A stretch of DNA of 64,000 bases from Petrotoga mobilis SJ95 (GCF_000018605.1 NC_010003.1:720501-784500), one strand, 5' to 3'. Shown: positions 34,260-42,840, numbered from the stretch's first letter. A program made the numbers and translations. Notes: generated from the letters alone by a model not told the origin.

Positions 34260-35354
34260 TTAAAATGGAAAATTTATATTACTAACATCAAAAGAGCCTA
34301 ATTCTGCCTCATTTTTGGGAATATTAACTTCTCCGTCTTTCACCAATTTTTCCAAAAAGACTAATTCTGCAACGACTTCATTTGGGACCATTCCTTTCGT
34401 ATATTTCATGAGGGAGATACCCATACCTTCTTCTTCTATTCCTAGAACGTGATGACCGGAATTGAAATTTCTATCGTACAATGCAGACCTGATCCCTTCG
34501 AATGCAGCAACATCAACCTTTTTTCTTGAACTAGTTAAAACATATCCTGGAGCCATATAATCTTGGTCCATATCGTATCCGATTACGAAATATCCTCGTC
34601 CTTTTTCAAAGTATTTGTCGATAATTTGATTTAAAGGGGCATTATCAGGTAGGCCATAAAATGATGAACCCACTTCTTTGGCAGCGTCTATAACAGCTGC
34701 GGTAGTTACCCCTGTGAAGACAATATCCGCTCCATGATTGTAATGAGAAAGAGCAATTTGTTTAGTTTTGGAGGAATCCGTAAAACTACCAACGTAACCT
34801 GTAATTACCGTTACGTTTTCCCCTTTAATTTGATTAAAGGCTTCAACGCCTGCACGATACCCAATTTCGTACCTTTTAACAGGAGGAATTTCTAACCCGC
34901 CAATAAAACCCACTTCATTGGTTTTTGTCATGGAAGCCGCCAAATATCCAAGTAAAAATCCACCTTCTTCTTCTTTAAAAGTATAAAGAGCTAAATTAGA
35001 AGGAATTACCTGATTAGGAGATGGTTCTATATCTATTCCTATGAAAAATGTATCAGGATACTGCATGGCGAAATTGAATAAAACATCTGCCATCATAAAT
35101 CCTACCCCTATTACTACATCTCCATTCTGGGCAGCATTTGTAAGATTCGGAACGTAATCAGTCTGTTCTTTTGATATGAGGATTTCTGCTTCAATACCTG
35201 GAAGTTGTTCGACAGCCATTTGGACACCAGCCCAGGTACCATCGTTGAAAGATTTATCCCCTAGTCCCCCTGCATCCGTCACCATTATAACCTTTAATCC
35301 AAACATGTTCACTACCATGATAACTGCTAACATAAGAACCAAAAGTTTTTTCAT
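34260..35354 (-). CDS. BMP/PnrA-family solute-binding protein
   Basis: 364 residues. A signal peptide (MKKLLVLMLAVIMVVNMFG) has no lipobox Cys, so the product is probably secreted or anchored by the uncleaved helix. Hallmark VTDAGGLGDKSFNDGTWAG of basic-membrane-protein/PnrA binding proteins, then GVGFMMAD and GADIVFTG. The family binds purine nucleosides or autoinducer-like ligands for ABC uptake. No permease or ATPase gene is adjacent, so it may serve a transporter elsewhere or a receptor. The ATG at 35354 has GGGGG upstream. Confidence 0.88.
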   Translation of the reverse strand: MKKLLVLMLAVIMVVNMFGLKVIMVTDAGGLGDKSFNDGTWAGVQMAVEQLPGIEAEILISKEQTDYVPNLTNAAQNGDVVIGVGFMMADVLFNFAMQYPDTFFIGIDIEPSPNQVIPSNLALYTFKEEEGGFLLGYLAASMTKTNEVGFIGGLEIPPVKRYEIGYRAGVEAFNQIKGENVTVITGYVGSFTDSSKTKQIALSHYNHGADIVFTGVTTAAVIDAAKEVGSSFYGLPDNAPLNQIIDKYFEKGRGYFVIGYDMDQDYMAPGYVLTSSRKKVDVAAFEGIRSALYDRNFNSGHHVLGIEEEGMGISLMKYTKGMVPNEVVAELVFLEKLVKDGEVNIPKNEAELGSFDVSNINFPF

Positions 35355-35499
35355 GCTTTTAACCCCCAATATAGTATTTTACTGTTTCTACCAACTTTAA
35401 AACTTGCTATTGTTCCTTTCAAGTAATTACAACCCTTAGTATCCTTCATCAATTGACAGCTGTCGAATTTTCTGCTATAATAGTTTTTGTCTTTAGTAA

Positions 35500-35571
35500 G
35501 CCCCTGTAGTTCAACGGATAGAACGGTGGATTCCTAATCCGCAAATGAAGGTTCGACTCCTTCCAGGGGCA
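35500..35571 (+). tRNA. tRNA-Arg (anticodon CCT)
   Basis: 72-nt cloverleaf. The acceptor stem GCCCCTG pairs with CAGGGGC and the anticodon arm is GTGGA-TTCCTAA-TCCGC. The T-loop is GGTTCGACTCC. The 3' CCA is not encoded; ACTTTTTTAT follows, a short U-run that could end transcription. Confidence 0.95.
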
Positions 35572-35576
35572 CTTTT

Positions 35577-35915
35577 TTATAGCCTTTGAGCTGGGTAATA
35601 ATTTATTACTCCATCGTTGGTGACAGAAATTACATCAATTTGAATTTCATCAAATTCTAGTTTTGGATGGGTAGCTATGAAATAATTACCAACTTTCATT
35701 ATTTTTTTTAATTTTCTAGAATTCACCCTGAAAGCGGGGTCTCCAAAAGTTTCTTTCCCACCTTTTACTTCTATAAGATGCAATATTTTATTCTTTAAAG
35801 CTATAATGTCTATTTCGCCGTGTCTGTAAGAAAAATTCCTTGCAATTATTCGATAATCTCTATTCAAAAAAAAAGAAACCGCTTTGTCTTCGTACACTTT
35901 TCCTTTTGTATTCAA
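35577..35915 (-). CDS. UPF0102 / YraN family endonuclease-like protein
   Basis: About 112 residues of the YraN family: KGKVYEDKAVSFF, ARNFSYRHGEIDIIA and HLIEVKGGKETFGDP, which carry the predicted PD-(D/E)xK-type nuclease residues (GEIDII, EVKG). The TTG at 35915 is preferred because GAGG lies 9 nt upstream; an ATG at 35936 (inside the gatC end) has no ribosome site. The family is often near ribosome and tRNA genes; the exact role is not known. The gene starts right at the gatC stop, so it is co-transcribed. Confidence 0.88.
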   Translation of the reverse strand: MNTKGKVYEDKAVSFFLNRDYRIIARNFSYRHGEIDIIALKNKILHLIEVKGGKETFGDPAFRVNSRKLKKIMKVGNYFIATHPKLEFDEIQIDVISVTNDGVINYYPAQRL

Positions 35916-35916
35916 A

Positions 35917-36219
35917 TTATTCTTCCTCGTTAACATGTATACCAGGAACTGCGAGAAAACCATCTTTATTTTCTGGAAAGTTGTTTATTATTTTTTTTCT
36001 GCTTTCAAAGCTTTCTACTTCGTCTTTTCTTAAAATGGAAGTCGAGAATTCAATGGGAGATACCATCTCTTCAATTCCTTCAACGTCTATTTTGTCTAAT
36101 ATTTTTTGATACTCTAGTAAAGCGTTTAGATCTTTCTTTATCCTTTCTTCTTCACTTGGACTAAGTTCTATATTAGACAGTTTTTTTAACTTCTTTATTA
36201 ATTCGGTATTTATTTCCAT
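35917..36219 (-). CDS. gatC: Asp/Glu-tRNA amidotransferase subunit C
   Basis: 100 residues with the GatC pattern LIKKLKKLSNIELSPSEEE, LNALLEYQKILDKID and VEGIEEMVSPIEF, then a PENKDGFLAVPGIHV C-terminus. It stabilises the GatA-GatB amidotransferase that makes Gln-tRNA and Asn-tRNA. gatA and gatB are not in the window. GGAG lies 9 nt before the ATG. Confidence 0.93.
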   Translation of the reverse strand: MEINTELIKKLKKLSNIELSPSEEERIKKDLNALLEYQKILDKIDVEGIEEMVSPIEFSTSILRKDEVESFESRKKIINNFPENKDGFLAVPGIHVNEEE

Positions 36220-36236
36220 GAGTTAATGCTCCTTTC

Positions 36237-36626
36237 TTAATTCAAACCTAAAATGAGCTTTACTTTCCCACTTTCTATCTCAAGTTTCTCTATACTTACA
36301 TTTTTGCTAATAGGGTTCTCGGGGATGTTGATAATAATGGTCTTGTCGTTTAATTTAACAAATTTTGGAAGTTCTTCTTCCTTAATCATTTTTGTGGGGA
36401 GATTATGAAAAAACTCATATCTTCCTGTTAACGCTTTTGGATATGTCTTTAATTTTAAATAGTATTTAAACATCAACACCTTGAATCTAATTTCGTTATC
36501 ACTGAACTCTATATTTGATACGTGATCAAATATTCTTTTCAGAAAGTGAAATTTACTGTTTTCTAAAATTTTTATCAAAAATTCTTTGGCTGCCTCTTCA
36601 TCTATTTCTATCAATATTTCTTTCAT
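36237..36626 (-). CDS. Hypothetical protein, 129 aa (similar in plan to its neighbour)
   Basis: Starts MKEILIEIDEEAAKEF. Alternating beta-strands and helices, no Cys, ending SGKVKLILGLN. The upstream gene 36637-37089 has a similar plan (IEVDEEFINGLIDKVIEE at the start, GKFELLLEF at the end), so they may be diverged duplicates. It might belong to the same fold as LmeA/DUF2993 lipid-binding-like proteins, but that is only an impression. Co-transcribed with gatC. Confidence 0.65.
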   Translation of the reverse strand: MKEILIEIDEEAAKEFLIKILENSKFHFLKRIFDHVSNIEFSDNEIRFKVLMFKYYLKLKTYPKALTGRYEFFHNLPTKMIKEEELPKFVKLNDKTIIINIPENPISKNVSIEKLEIESGKVKLILGLN

Positions 36627-36636
36627 TACTCACCGC

Positions 36637-37089
36637 CTATTTTTTGAATTCAAGAAGTAATTCAAACTTTCCGTCTTGCAGAATGAATCTAGAAATTTTT
36701 AAAGATTTTAACATGGTATCAACAAAAGGATTTATTTTTACTTTATTAAAATCTATCAAAATCTCATAATCTTTGGAAGAAACCGCTTCGCTGAATTCTG
36801 AAAGTATATAAAATACACCTTCTAAAATCTTTCTGACACCTTCATCACCACTCAAGGACAAGCGCAACTTTCCGTTTTCTAAATCTTCTGGTTTTTCTAA
36901 AATCTTAATCAAAGATTCCACTTTTGAATCTTTCCCCAAAAAATTGACCTCCATTTGAAAACTTATTCCATCTTCCCTCAGCTTTACATTCAAATTTTTT
37001 AGGCCTTGCACTTGGGTATTTTCTTCGATAACTTTGTCTATTAAACCGTTTATAAATTCTTCATCAACCTCGATTCTTAAACTTCCCAA
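36637..37089 (-). CDS. Hypothetical protein, 150 aa
   Basis: TTG start at 37089 with GGAGG 7 nt upstream (MGSLRIEVDEEFINGL). Soluble, mixed alpha/beta, with a central RLSLSGDEGVRKILEGVFY. First gene of the minus-strand run that leads to gatC and yraN. The family was not recognised. Confidence 0.68.
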   Translation of the reverse strand: MGSLRIEVDEEFINGLIDKVIEENTQVQGLKNLNVKLREDGISFQMEVNFLGKDSKVESLIKILEKPEDLENGKLRLSLSGDEGVRKILEGVFYILSEFSEAVSSKDYEILIDFNKVKINPFVDTMLKSLKISRFILQDGKFELLLEFKK

Positions 37090-37283
37090 TTTAATTCCTC
37101 CTTCTAACTTTTAATTTTTTTGTACCCTAGAAATCTTTATCACTCTTCACTTCGTTCAAGAGAGTTAAAACCTTTTTAAAATTATACCATAAAATTGATT
37201 TTGCCAATCAAAAATATGTGATACAATTAGTTGGTTTAAGATTTTAAAAATACTAATTTAATTATAAAAGGGGTGAATTTGAT

Positions 37284-37991
37284 ATGGTAACTCCAGATTT
37301 TATCAATACCGAGGCTTTTACAAATCTCTATTTATTGTTAGTTAATTCAGTCTATATTTTGTTCCCTCTATCCCTAATACTTTTACTTTTTTCAAAGATT
37401 TCTTTCAAAGTTACTATTTTTCTTTTGGGTGTATATGCATCCTATTCCATAGTGATACCTTATCTTCTCAAAGTCCCCTTAATTAATAATTTTGTTCTAA
37501 CGTTTGGTGATTACAGCTTTTTTATTTATTTGATATTCAGTTTGATCTTTGGATTTGTATTTTATCATCTAGTTAATGTAGCCTTTGTGGTTGGTGGTTT
37601 CCTTTTAGGCGGACTGGTTGGTTACTCAATAGGAACTTTTATAATTTCTTCCAATGGAGAGTGGTTGAATAATCTACCTTTTTCCATTTCTTACATTCCT
37701 TGGATAATTTTTGCTATCTTAGGTGTGATCGTTGCGATAATCTTTTCAAAGAATTATCAGTCAATCATCTCAATCATTTCAGTGATATTTGGAAGTTTTA
37801 TACTATCTTTTTACACCATCTATTTATTGGAAAAACACACATCCATTACCATCGGAAATAATTCTTTGCTAAGTGGATGGGAACAACTAAGCCAGCCTGA
37901 GTTTTTTGGAATCTTTATTTCTCTTATAATTTATATGATCTTAGGTTTTTTCTTAATTGTAAGATCCAACAGAAAAAAAGGTAATAATTGA
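37284..37991 (+). CDS. Multi-pass membrane protein, function unknown
   Basis: 235 residues with about seven hydrophobic helices and short loops. The glycine-rich third and fourth helices (VGGFLLGGLVGYSIG) resemble DUF4203/TMEM198-like proteins. GGGGTG lies before the ATG. It is followed closely by the DNA glycosylase gene. No transport motif was seen. Confidence 0.75.
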   Translation: MVTPDFINTEAFTNLYLLLVNSVYILFPLSLILLLFSKISFKVTIFLLGVYASYSIVIPYLLKVPLINNFVLTFGDYSFFIYLIFSLIFGFVFYHLVNVAFVVGGFLLGGLVGYSIGTFIISSNGEWLNNLPFSISYIPWIIFAILGVIVAIIFSKNYQSIISIISVIFGSFILSFYTIYLLEKHTSITIGNNSLLSGWEQLSQPEFFGIFISLIIYMILGFFLIVRSNRKKGNN

Positions 37992-38011
37992 CACAATCTT
38001 GGAGGAATAAG

Positions 38012-38668
38012 ATGATCCATTCTAACATAACAAATTCTTTAGATATTTTGGTCAATAAAATAGAAGATGTGAAACTTACAATTAAGGATGAAGTTGAAAG
38101 AAGGTTTGAAGAGTTTAAGGATATTGGAAAAAATGGCGATGAATTGGACTTATTCAGTGAACTATCTTTTTGTGTATTAACGGCAAATTGGAGGGCAAAG
38201 GGTGGCATAAAAGCTCAGAAATTTATCACAAAAGAGGGATTCGCTCACTATAACGAAGAGCAATTAATATCAAAATTAAGAGAAGTTGGACATAGATTCC
38301 CAAATACCAGATCACGATATATAGTCGAAAATAGATGGATAATTGGAAGTTTGAAAAACTTACTTCAAAAAGATATTTCAGAAAGCAGAAGGTTTTTAGT
38401 CGAAAATATAAAAGGTATAGGCTGGAAAGAAGCCAGCCATTTTTTAAGAAACGTTGGAATAGAAGACGTCGCTATATTAGATAAGCACATACTGAAAATC
38501 ATGAAGAATTATAATCTCGTGAAAGAAGTCCCCAAACCTTCTTGGACGGAGAAAAAGTATACTGATCTGGAAAATCAACTGAGAGTTTTATCAAAGATGG
38601 TTGAAGAACCATTAGGGAAATTAGATCTTTATCTATGGTACATGGAAACGGGCCAAATTGACAAATAA
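38012..38668 (+). CDS. ogg: 8-oxoguanine DNA glycosylase/AP lyase, Ogg2 type
   Basis: 218 residues. Helix-hairpin-helix KGIGWKEASHFLRNVG with the catalytic Lys139, and ILDKHI with the essential Asp157. The Lys-Asp spacing of 18 equals that of archaeal Ogg2. It removes 8-oxoguanine and nicks the strand. The ATG at 38012 has GGAGG 6 nt upstream and is preferred over an earlier in-frame codon. Ogg2 is mainly found in archaea and Thermotogota, which supports the organism call. Confidence 0.92.
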   Translation: MIHSNITNSLDILVNKIEDVKLTIKDEVERRFEEFKDIGKNGDELDLFSELSFCVLTANWRAKGGIKAQKFITKEGFAHYNEEQLISKLREVGHRFPNTRSRYIVENRWIIGSLKNLLQKDISESRRFLVENIKGIGWKEASHFLRNVGIEDVAILDKHILKIMKNYNLVKEVPKPSWTEKKYTDLENQLRVLSKMVEEPLGKLDLYLWYMETGQIDK

Positions 38669-38776
38669 AAAAACTATTAACATATATAACATATTAAATT
38701 TCACATAAATTTGATAGCCTACATTATGGTTATTTGTGATTTTTTATCAAAAAATACAAAAGGGGGAAAGATAAAA

Positions 38777-39013
38777 TTGCCTCTATATAGATACAAGTGC
38801 AAAAATTGTGGTTATGAGTTCACTATTTTGCATTCTATGAATGAAACACCTGAAGTTAAATGTGAACTATGTGGTTCAAAAGCTGAAAAGATAATTGGTA
38901 ATGTTGGTATTTCTTTCAAAGGTGAAGGTTTCTATATTACCGACTCAAGAAAATCCAAATCAAAATCTTCTTCATCTACGTCAAGTAAGGAATCAGATCA
39001 AGTCGCTTCTTGA
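38777..39013 (+). CDS. FmdB-family zinc-ribbon protein
   Basis: 78 residues from a TTG start (38777) with GGGGG 10 nt upstream: MPLYRYKCKNCGYEFT. Two CxxC pairs (CKNC, CELC) form one zinc ribbon, then GNVGISFKGEGFYITD and a Ser/Lys-rich tail. This is the standard FmdB/regulatory-protein layout. The role is unknown in most bacteria; possibly regulatory or ribosome associated. Confidence 0.88.
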   Translation: MPLYRYKCKNCGYEFTILHSMNETPEVKCELCGSKAEKIIGNVGISFKGEGFYITDSRKSKSKSSSSTSSKESDQVAS

Positions 39014-39052
39014 CAAACAAATTGAGTTAAGGTATAATTAAAAAGTGGTATA

Positions 39053-39128
39053 GGGCCATTAGCTCAGCTGGTAGAGCGACTGACTCTTAATCAGTAGGTC
39101 GTGGGTTCGAACCCCGCATGGCCCACCA
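39053..39128 (+). tRNA. tRNA-Lys (anticodon CTT)
   Basis: 76 nt including encoded CCA. The acceptor GGGCCAT pairs with ATGGCCC, the D-loop is AGCTCAGCTGGTAGAGC, the anticodon loop is CTCTTAA, and the T-arm is GTGGGTTCGAACCCCGC. Confidence 0.97.
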
Positions 39129-39150
39129 GAATTTAATAATATATAAAAGG

Positions 39151-39310
39151 TAAAGAGGAAGTCGCCCGTAGTTAACTTCCCACCCCGGGGAACAATCAAA
39201 ACCGTCAGGGGTACGAATTTTGAAAAAAATGACTCTTTGGTTAGGAAAAGAGAGTTATTTGTGTTTAAGAAGAAATGGGTGACGATCCGTCACCCATTTT
39301 TTATATGTTA
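39151..39310 (+). promoter_or_regulatory. Structured leader of infC-rpmI-rplT (candidate attenuator)
   Basis: Between tRNA-Lys and infC. It has a hairpin GGAAGT/ACTTCC (39157-39180), a GC-rich CCCCGGGG stretch, an AATGACTCT/AGAGAGTTATT hairpin, and finally a strong terminator (39275-39303). In Firmicutes this operon is controlled by a leader that binds L20 and switches a terminator; the same position here suggests analogous control. The pseudoknot needed for L20 binding was not verified. Confidence 0.6.
39275..39303 (+). terminator. Terminator/attenuator before infC
   Basis: ATGGGTGACG-ATC-CGTCACCCAT, a perfect 10-bp stem, followed by TTTTTTAT. It lies only 28 nt before the infC start, so unless it is conditional it would silence the operon; attenuation is likely. 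Confidence 0.8.
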
Positions 39311-39330
39311 AATAAGGAAGGTGATTGTGT

Positions 39331-39852
39331 ATAAGCGATAAAGTCGCTAAAAATAATGAGATCAAAGCTAGAAAAGTTCTGGTAATAGATCAAGAGGGGA
39401 ACAAACTCGGAGAGATGCCGACAAAAGAAGCGTTAAAATTAGCCGAACAATCAGGAGTGGATTTGGTTTTAGTAGCCCCTGAAGCTAAACCTCCAGTTGC
39501 CAGAATGATGGATTATGGTAAATATATCTACGAAAAAGAGAAAAAGGAAAAATTAGCTAAGAAAAAGCAAAAAAAACAAGTTCTTAAAGAGATGAAATTT
39601 AGACTCAGAATCGATGATCATGATTTCAACACCAAATTGAAAAAGATAAGGGAATTTTTAGAAGATGGCTATAAAGTAAGAGCAGTAATTATGTTCTTAG
39701 GTAGAGATATACTTTTTAAAGAAAAAGGTAAGGAAATACTTGACAAAGTGGTATCTCAAACGTCGGATATAGCAAAAGTTTCCAGAGGGGCAAAATTATT
39801 GGGTAAAGATATGGATATTATTTTAGAGCCAATCAATGAGGAGAAAAAATAA
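39331..39852 (+). CDS. infC: Translation initiation factor IF-3, with probable ATA start
   Basis: 173 residues: SDKVAKNNEIKARKVLVID, then APEAKPPVARMMDYGKYIYE (IF3 signature) and a C-terminal domain with KVRAVIMFLGRDILFKEKG. The start is best placed at ATA (39331), 7 nt after GGAAGGTG. An upstream TTG (39325) sits on the ribosome site. Rare AUU/AUA-type starts are the known autoregulatory device of infC, because IF3 rejects them. First gene of the conserved infC-rpmI-rplT operon. Confidence 0.93.
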   Translation: MSDKVAKNNEIKARKVLVIDQEGNKLGEMPTKEALKLAEQSGVDLVLVAPEAKPPVARMMDYGKYIYEKEKKEKLAKKKQKKQVLKEMKFRLRIDDHDFNTKLKKIREFLEDGYKVRAVIMFLGRDILFKEKGKEILDKVVSQTSDIAKVSRGAKLLGKDMDIILEPINEEKK

Positions 39853-39890
39853 GTAATCTACATATACTCTAAAAATTGGGAGGAATCAAG

Positions 39891-40088
39891 ATGCCTAAAT
39901 TAAAGACAAAAGGTTCTGCGAAAAAAAGGTTCAAGGTCACAAAAAACGGAAAAATTCTTCGACATAGAAGTAACGTAGGACATAATACGGGTTTCAAAAA
40001 TAGCAGTCATATGAGAAGGCTTAAAAAAGAGGTAGAAGTACCGAAGGAAATAGTAGATAAAGTTGAAAAATCACTTGGTCTAAAATGA
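39891..40088 (+). CDS. rpmI: 50S ribosomal protein L35
   Basis: 65 residues, MPKLKTKGSAKKRFKVTKNG, then HRSNVGHNTGFKNSSHMRRL, a standard L35. The ATG at 39891 follows GGGAGG. Lies between infC and rplT as in most bacteria. Confidence 0.97.
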   Translation: MPKLKTKGSAKKRFKVTKNGKILRHRSNVGHNTGFKNSSHMRRLKKEVEVPKEIVDKVEKSLGLK

Positions 40089-40133
40089 TGATTTGAAATC
40101 AAACTTAATTTAAGTTAAAGGAGTGTATAGAAG

Positions 40134-40499
40134 ATGAGAATTAAAAGATCTGTTACTTCTCACAAAAAAAAGAAAAAATATATAAAAGCGGCAAAAGGCT
40201 ACTCGGGAGCAGTAGGTAGACGTTATTCATTGGCAAAACAACAATACTACAAATCCGGAAAATATTCTTATGCAGGTAGAAAAAACAAAAAAAGAGACTA
40301 CAGAAATCTTTGGATAACAAGAATCAACGCCGCTGCAAGAGCACAAGGATTGAAGTATAATGAGTTAATTCATGGTTTAAAATTGGCTAATGTTGACATA
40401 AACAGAAAAATGCTTTCTGAACTTGCCGTAAACGATCCAGATGGATTCAACGAATACGTGAATATTGCTAAGCAATCTCTAGCTGAAAGCGTACAATAA
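40134..40499 (+). CDS. rplT: 50S ribosomal protein L20
   Basis: 121 residues, MRIKRSVTSHKKKKKYIKAA, KGYSGAVGRRYSLAKQQ and the C-terminal WITRINAAARAQGL domain that binds 23S rRNA and, in some bacteria, its own leader. Last gene of the operon, followed by a terminator. Confidence 0.97.
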   Translation: MRIKRSVTSHKKKKKYIKAAKGYSGAVGRRYSLAKQQYYKSGKYSYAGRKNKKRDYRNLWITRINAAARAQGLKYNELIHGLKLANVDINRKMLSELAVNDPDGFNEYVNIAKQSLAESVQ

Positions 40500-40505
40500 C
40501 TACAA

Positions 40506-40538
40506 AAGGGCGAATATACTCGCCCTTATTTTTTTATC
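40506..40538 (+). terminator. Terminator after rplT
   Basis: AAGGGCG-AATATACT-CGCCCTT followed by ATTTTTTTAT. Confidence 0.92.
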
Positions 40539-40689
40539 TACAGTCACTTTTGCTTTCCTTTTTAACCTAATCCCCGCATATGTTCTAATACCTTAACTTG
40601 ACTGAGCCCTCTGATTAGAGTATAATCTTCTTGGCAAAGTACTTTTGTTAAGATTTATATTATGGATAAGGCTTTTGGGAGGTATAAAA

Positions 40690-41295
40690 GTGGAGAGAAA
40701 AAAGAGCGAGAATGTAGTATGGCATGCTGGAAAGGTAAAAAAAGAAGACAGAGAAAAACTTTTAGGACAAAAGGGAGTAATCCTTTGGTTTACGGGCTTA
40801 TCTGGATCTGGAAAATCGACTATAGCACATGATTTGGAAGAAAGATTGTTAAAAATGGGAAAGTTGTCGTATGTTTTGGATGGAGACAACATTAGACACG
40901 GTTTAAATGGTGATTTAGGATTCTCCCCAGAAGATAGGGAGGAAAATATTAGAAGGATAGGAGAAGTTGCAAAGTTATTCTCTGATCTTGGGATAATTAC
41001 AATGACAGCCTTCATTTCCCCATACAAAAAAGACAGGCAGAGGGTAAGAGAGCTAGTAAAAGACGGGGAATTCATAGAGATATACGTGAAATGTCCGCTT
41101 GACGAATTGAAAAACAGAGACCCAAAGGGTATGTACGAAAAGGCACTAAAGGGAGAAATAAAAAATTTCACAGGGGTTTCAGCTCCCTACGAAGAGCCTG
41201 AGAATCCTGAGTTAATTTTGAACACCGATGTAGAAAGCATAGAAGAATCGGTTGAAAAAGTCATTGAATATTTAAAAAACAACAATATTATCTGA
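40690..41295 (+). CDS. cysC: Adenylylsulfate (APS) kinase
   Basis: 201 residues. P-loop FTGLSGSGKSTIA, then LDGDNIRHGLNGDLGFSPED (APS-binding), FISPYKKDRQRVREL and IEIYVKCPLDELKNRDPKG. It phosphorylates APS to PAPS. GTG start at 40690 with GGAGG 7 nt upstream. It precedes sat, so the two perform sulfate activation. No PAPS or APS reductase gene is in the window, so PAPS may serve sulfotransfer or the reductase lies elsewhere. Confidence 0.95.
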   Translation: MERKKSENVVWHAGKVKKEDREKLLGQKGVILWFTGLSGSGKSTIAHDLEERLLKMGKLSYVLDGDNIRHGLNGDLGFSPEDREENIRRIGEVAKLFSDLGIITMTAFISPYKKDRQRVRELVKDGEFIEIYVKCPLDELKNRDPKGMYEKALKGEIKNFTGVSAPYEEPENPELILNTDVESIEESVEKVIEYLKNNNII

Positions 41296-41335
41296 TTGCA
41301 GCCTTGTGCAAAAATTAAAGTCCTTTTATCCTTAA

Positions 41336-41363
41336 GGGTGGGGAGCGGGGTGAAAGGGCGCTA
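41336..41363 (+). repeat. Intercistronic hairpin repeat, copy 3
   Basis: GGGTGGGGAGCGGGGTGAAA then GGGCGCTA. AGCG pairs with CGCT around GGGTGAAAGGG. It lies 40 nt before sat, between cysC and sat, sense to transcription. Confidence 0.65.
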
Positions 41364-41402
41364 AAACAGTTTTATGAATAAAACCTATGGAGGTCTAAAA
41401 AA

Positions 41403-42557
41403 ATGATTGAGCCACACGGTGGAAAATTGGTCAACAAAATAGCTACTGAAGAAGAAAAGAATGAATGGTTAAATAAATCGAAAGAGTTGAAAAGTATAAG
41501 TGTTACTTATTTTGATCTATCTGAGTTAGAAAACATTGCAACTGGTTTATTCAGCCCTTTAGAAGGGTTTATGACAAAAGAAGATTACGATTCTGTTTTA
41601 AACAGCATGAGATTATCTAACGGAACGGTATGGTCTATTCCAATAATTCTATCGGTAAAAAAAGAGATTGCAGACGAATTAAAAGTGGGAGAAGATGTAT
41701 TGATAAAGAACCAAGAAGATTCAAAAGAGTACGCTATACTACATCTTCAAGAAAAGTTCGAAAGAAGAAAAGAAGAAGAGGCGTTGAAGGTTTACAAAAC
41801 GCAAGACAAAGCTCATCCTGGGGTGAAGTTTTTATACGAGCAAGGAGAAATAGCATTAGGTGGGGAGATTACCTTACTCAACAGGATAGAGCACGAAAAC
41901 TTTCAAGAGTTCAGATTCGACCCAAAAGATACAAGAAAGATATTCTCTGAAAAAGGTTGGAAAACGATAGTAGCCTTTCAAACGAGAAATCCCATACACA
42001 GGGCACACGAGTATTTGCAGAAGACAGCGCTTGAAATCGTCGATGGTTTGTTCTTAAACCCGTTGGTGGGAAAAACAAAAGATGAAGACATTCCTTCTGA
42101 TGTGAGGATGAAATCCTACGAAGTTATACTGGACAAGTACTACCCAAAAGAAAGGGTATTTTTAGGGGTATTTCCTGTTAACATGAGATACGCTGGACCA
42201 AAAGAAGCGATCTTTCATGCTATATGTAGAAAGAACTATGGATGCACACATTTTATTGTAGGAAGAGACCATGCAGGTGTTGGAGATTACTACGGAACTT
42301 ACGAAGCTCAAGAGATATTTGACCAGTTTAAACCCGAAGAGATAGGGATAGTACCACTAAAATTTGAACATGCATTTTATTGCACCAAATGTGAAAGCAT
42401 GGCTACAGCAAAAACATGTCCACACGGAAAAGAAGACCATGTATTCCTCAGTGGGACAAAGGTAAGGGAAATGCTTTCAAAAGGAGAAAAACCACCAAAA
42501 GAGTTCACAAGAGCCGAAGTTGCAGAAATACTAATGGAATACTATATGAACAAATGA
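41403..42557 (+). CDS. sat: Sulfate adenylyltransferase (ATP sulfurylase)
   Basis: 384 residues of the homo-oligomeric Sat family. Motifs: [16 protein letters not shown] (the QxRN and HxxH nucleotide site), [12 protein letters not shown], and a zinc-binding [16 protein letters not shown] seen in thermophile enzymes. It makes APS from sulfate and ATP, which CysC uses. GGAGG lies before the ATG. It is full length and lacks a fused kinase domain. Confidence 0.97.
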   Translation: MIEPHGGKLVNKIATEEEKNEWLNKSKELKSISVTYFDLSELENIATGLFSPLEGFMTKEDYDSVLNSMRLSNGTVWSIPIILSVKKEIADELKVGEDVLIKNQEDSKEYAILHLQEKFERRKEEEALKVYKTQDKAHPGVKFLYEQGEIALGGEITLLNRIEHENFQEFRFDPKDTRKIFSEKGWKTIVAFQTRNPIHRAHEYLQKTALEIVDGLFLNPLVGKTKDEDIPSDVRMKSYEVILDKYYPKERVFLGVFPVNMRYAGPKEAIFHAICRKNYGCTHFIVGRDHAGVGDYYGTYEAQEIFDQFKPEEIGIVPLKFEHAFYCTKCESMATAKTCPHGKEDHVFLSGTKVREMLSKGEKPPKEFTRAEVAEILMEYYMNK

Positions 42558-42602
42558 TTTAGTTAATTTTTAGATAAAACATTGGATTGTTGGAAAATAT
42601 AC

Positions 42603-42630
42603 AAGGCGTCTGCATAAGGCGCCTTTTTTA
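42603..42630 (+). terminator. Terminator after sat
   Basis: AAGGCG-TCTGCATAAGG-CGCCTT followed by TTTTATTTT. Confidence 0.8.
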
Positions 42631-42698
42631 TTTTACAAAACAATACTTAGGCTTTTTACCAAAAAATCAATTTTGTGGGATTATATGACTAACTTCAG

Positions 42699-42739
42699 AG
42701 TTACTTACTCGCAAGTTACTAACTCGTGAGTAAGTAACT
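42699..42739. promoter_or_regulatory. 12-bp inverted repeat upstream of csoR
   Basis: AGTTACTTACTC and GAGTAAGTAACT with a 17-nt loop that itself carries AAGTTACT. The stem is perfect and lies about 60 nt before the csoR promoter. It may be a binding site for a second regulator; no U-run follows, so it is not a terminator. Confidence 0.5.
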
Positions 42740-42790
42740 AGGTTTACTGTTTTGACAATCCATATTAATTTGATCGTAACAAAAATAGTT

Positions 42791-42826
42791 TATAATTTTT
42801 TTATCCTCCCCTGGTGGGATGGATAA
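42791..42826 (+). promoter_or_regulatory. csoR-copA promoter -10 and CsoR-type operator
   Basis: TATAAT at 42791-42796 is followed at once by TTATCCTCCCC-TGGT-GGGATGGATAA (42801-42826), a near-palindrome with a G/C tract like CsoR operators. Repression by apo-CsoR and release by Cu(I) is the expected control. Confidence 0.6.
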
Positions 42827-42840
42827 AAGGAGGCGATTTT

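Noticed and set aside
37130..37165. ACTCTT...AAGAGAGT hairpin as a fifth copy of the intercistronic repeat
   Set aside because: It lacks the GGCGCTA core and lies in a divergent gap, not between co-directional genes.
40593..41171. 192-codon minus-strand frame over cysC
   Set aside because: Antisense of a well supported gene; Ser/Phe/Pro-rich composition and no ribosome site.
42699..42739. Perfect palindrome as a terminator of sat
   Set aside because: No U-run follows and a better terminator already lies at 42603-42630.
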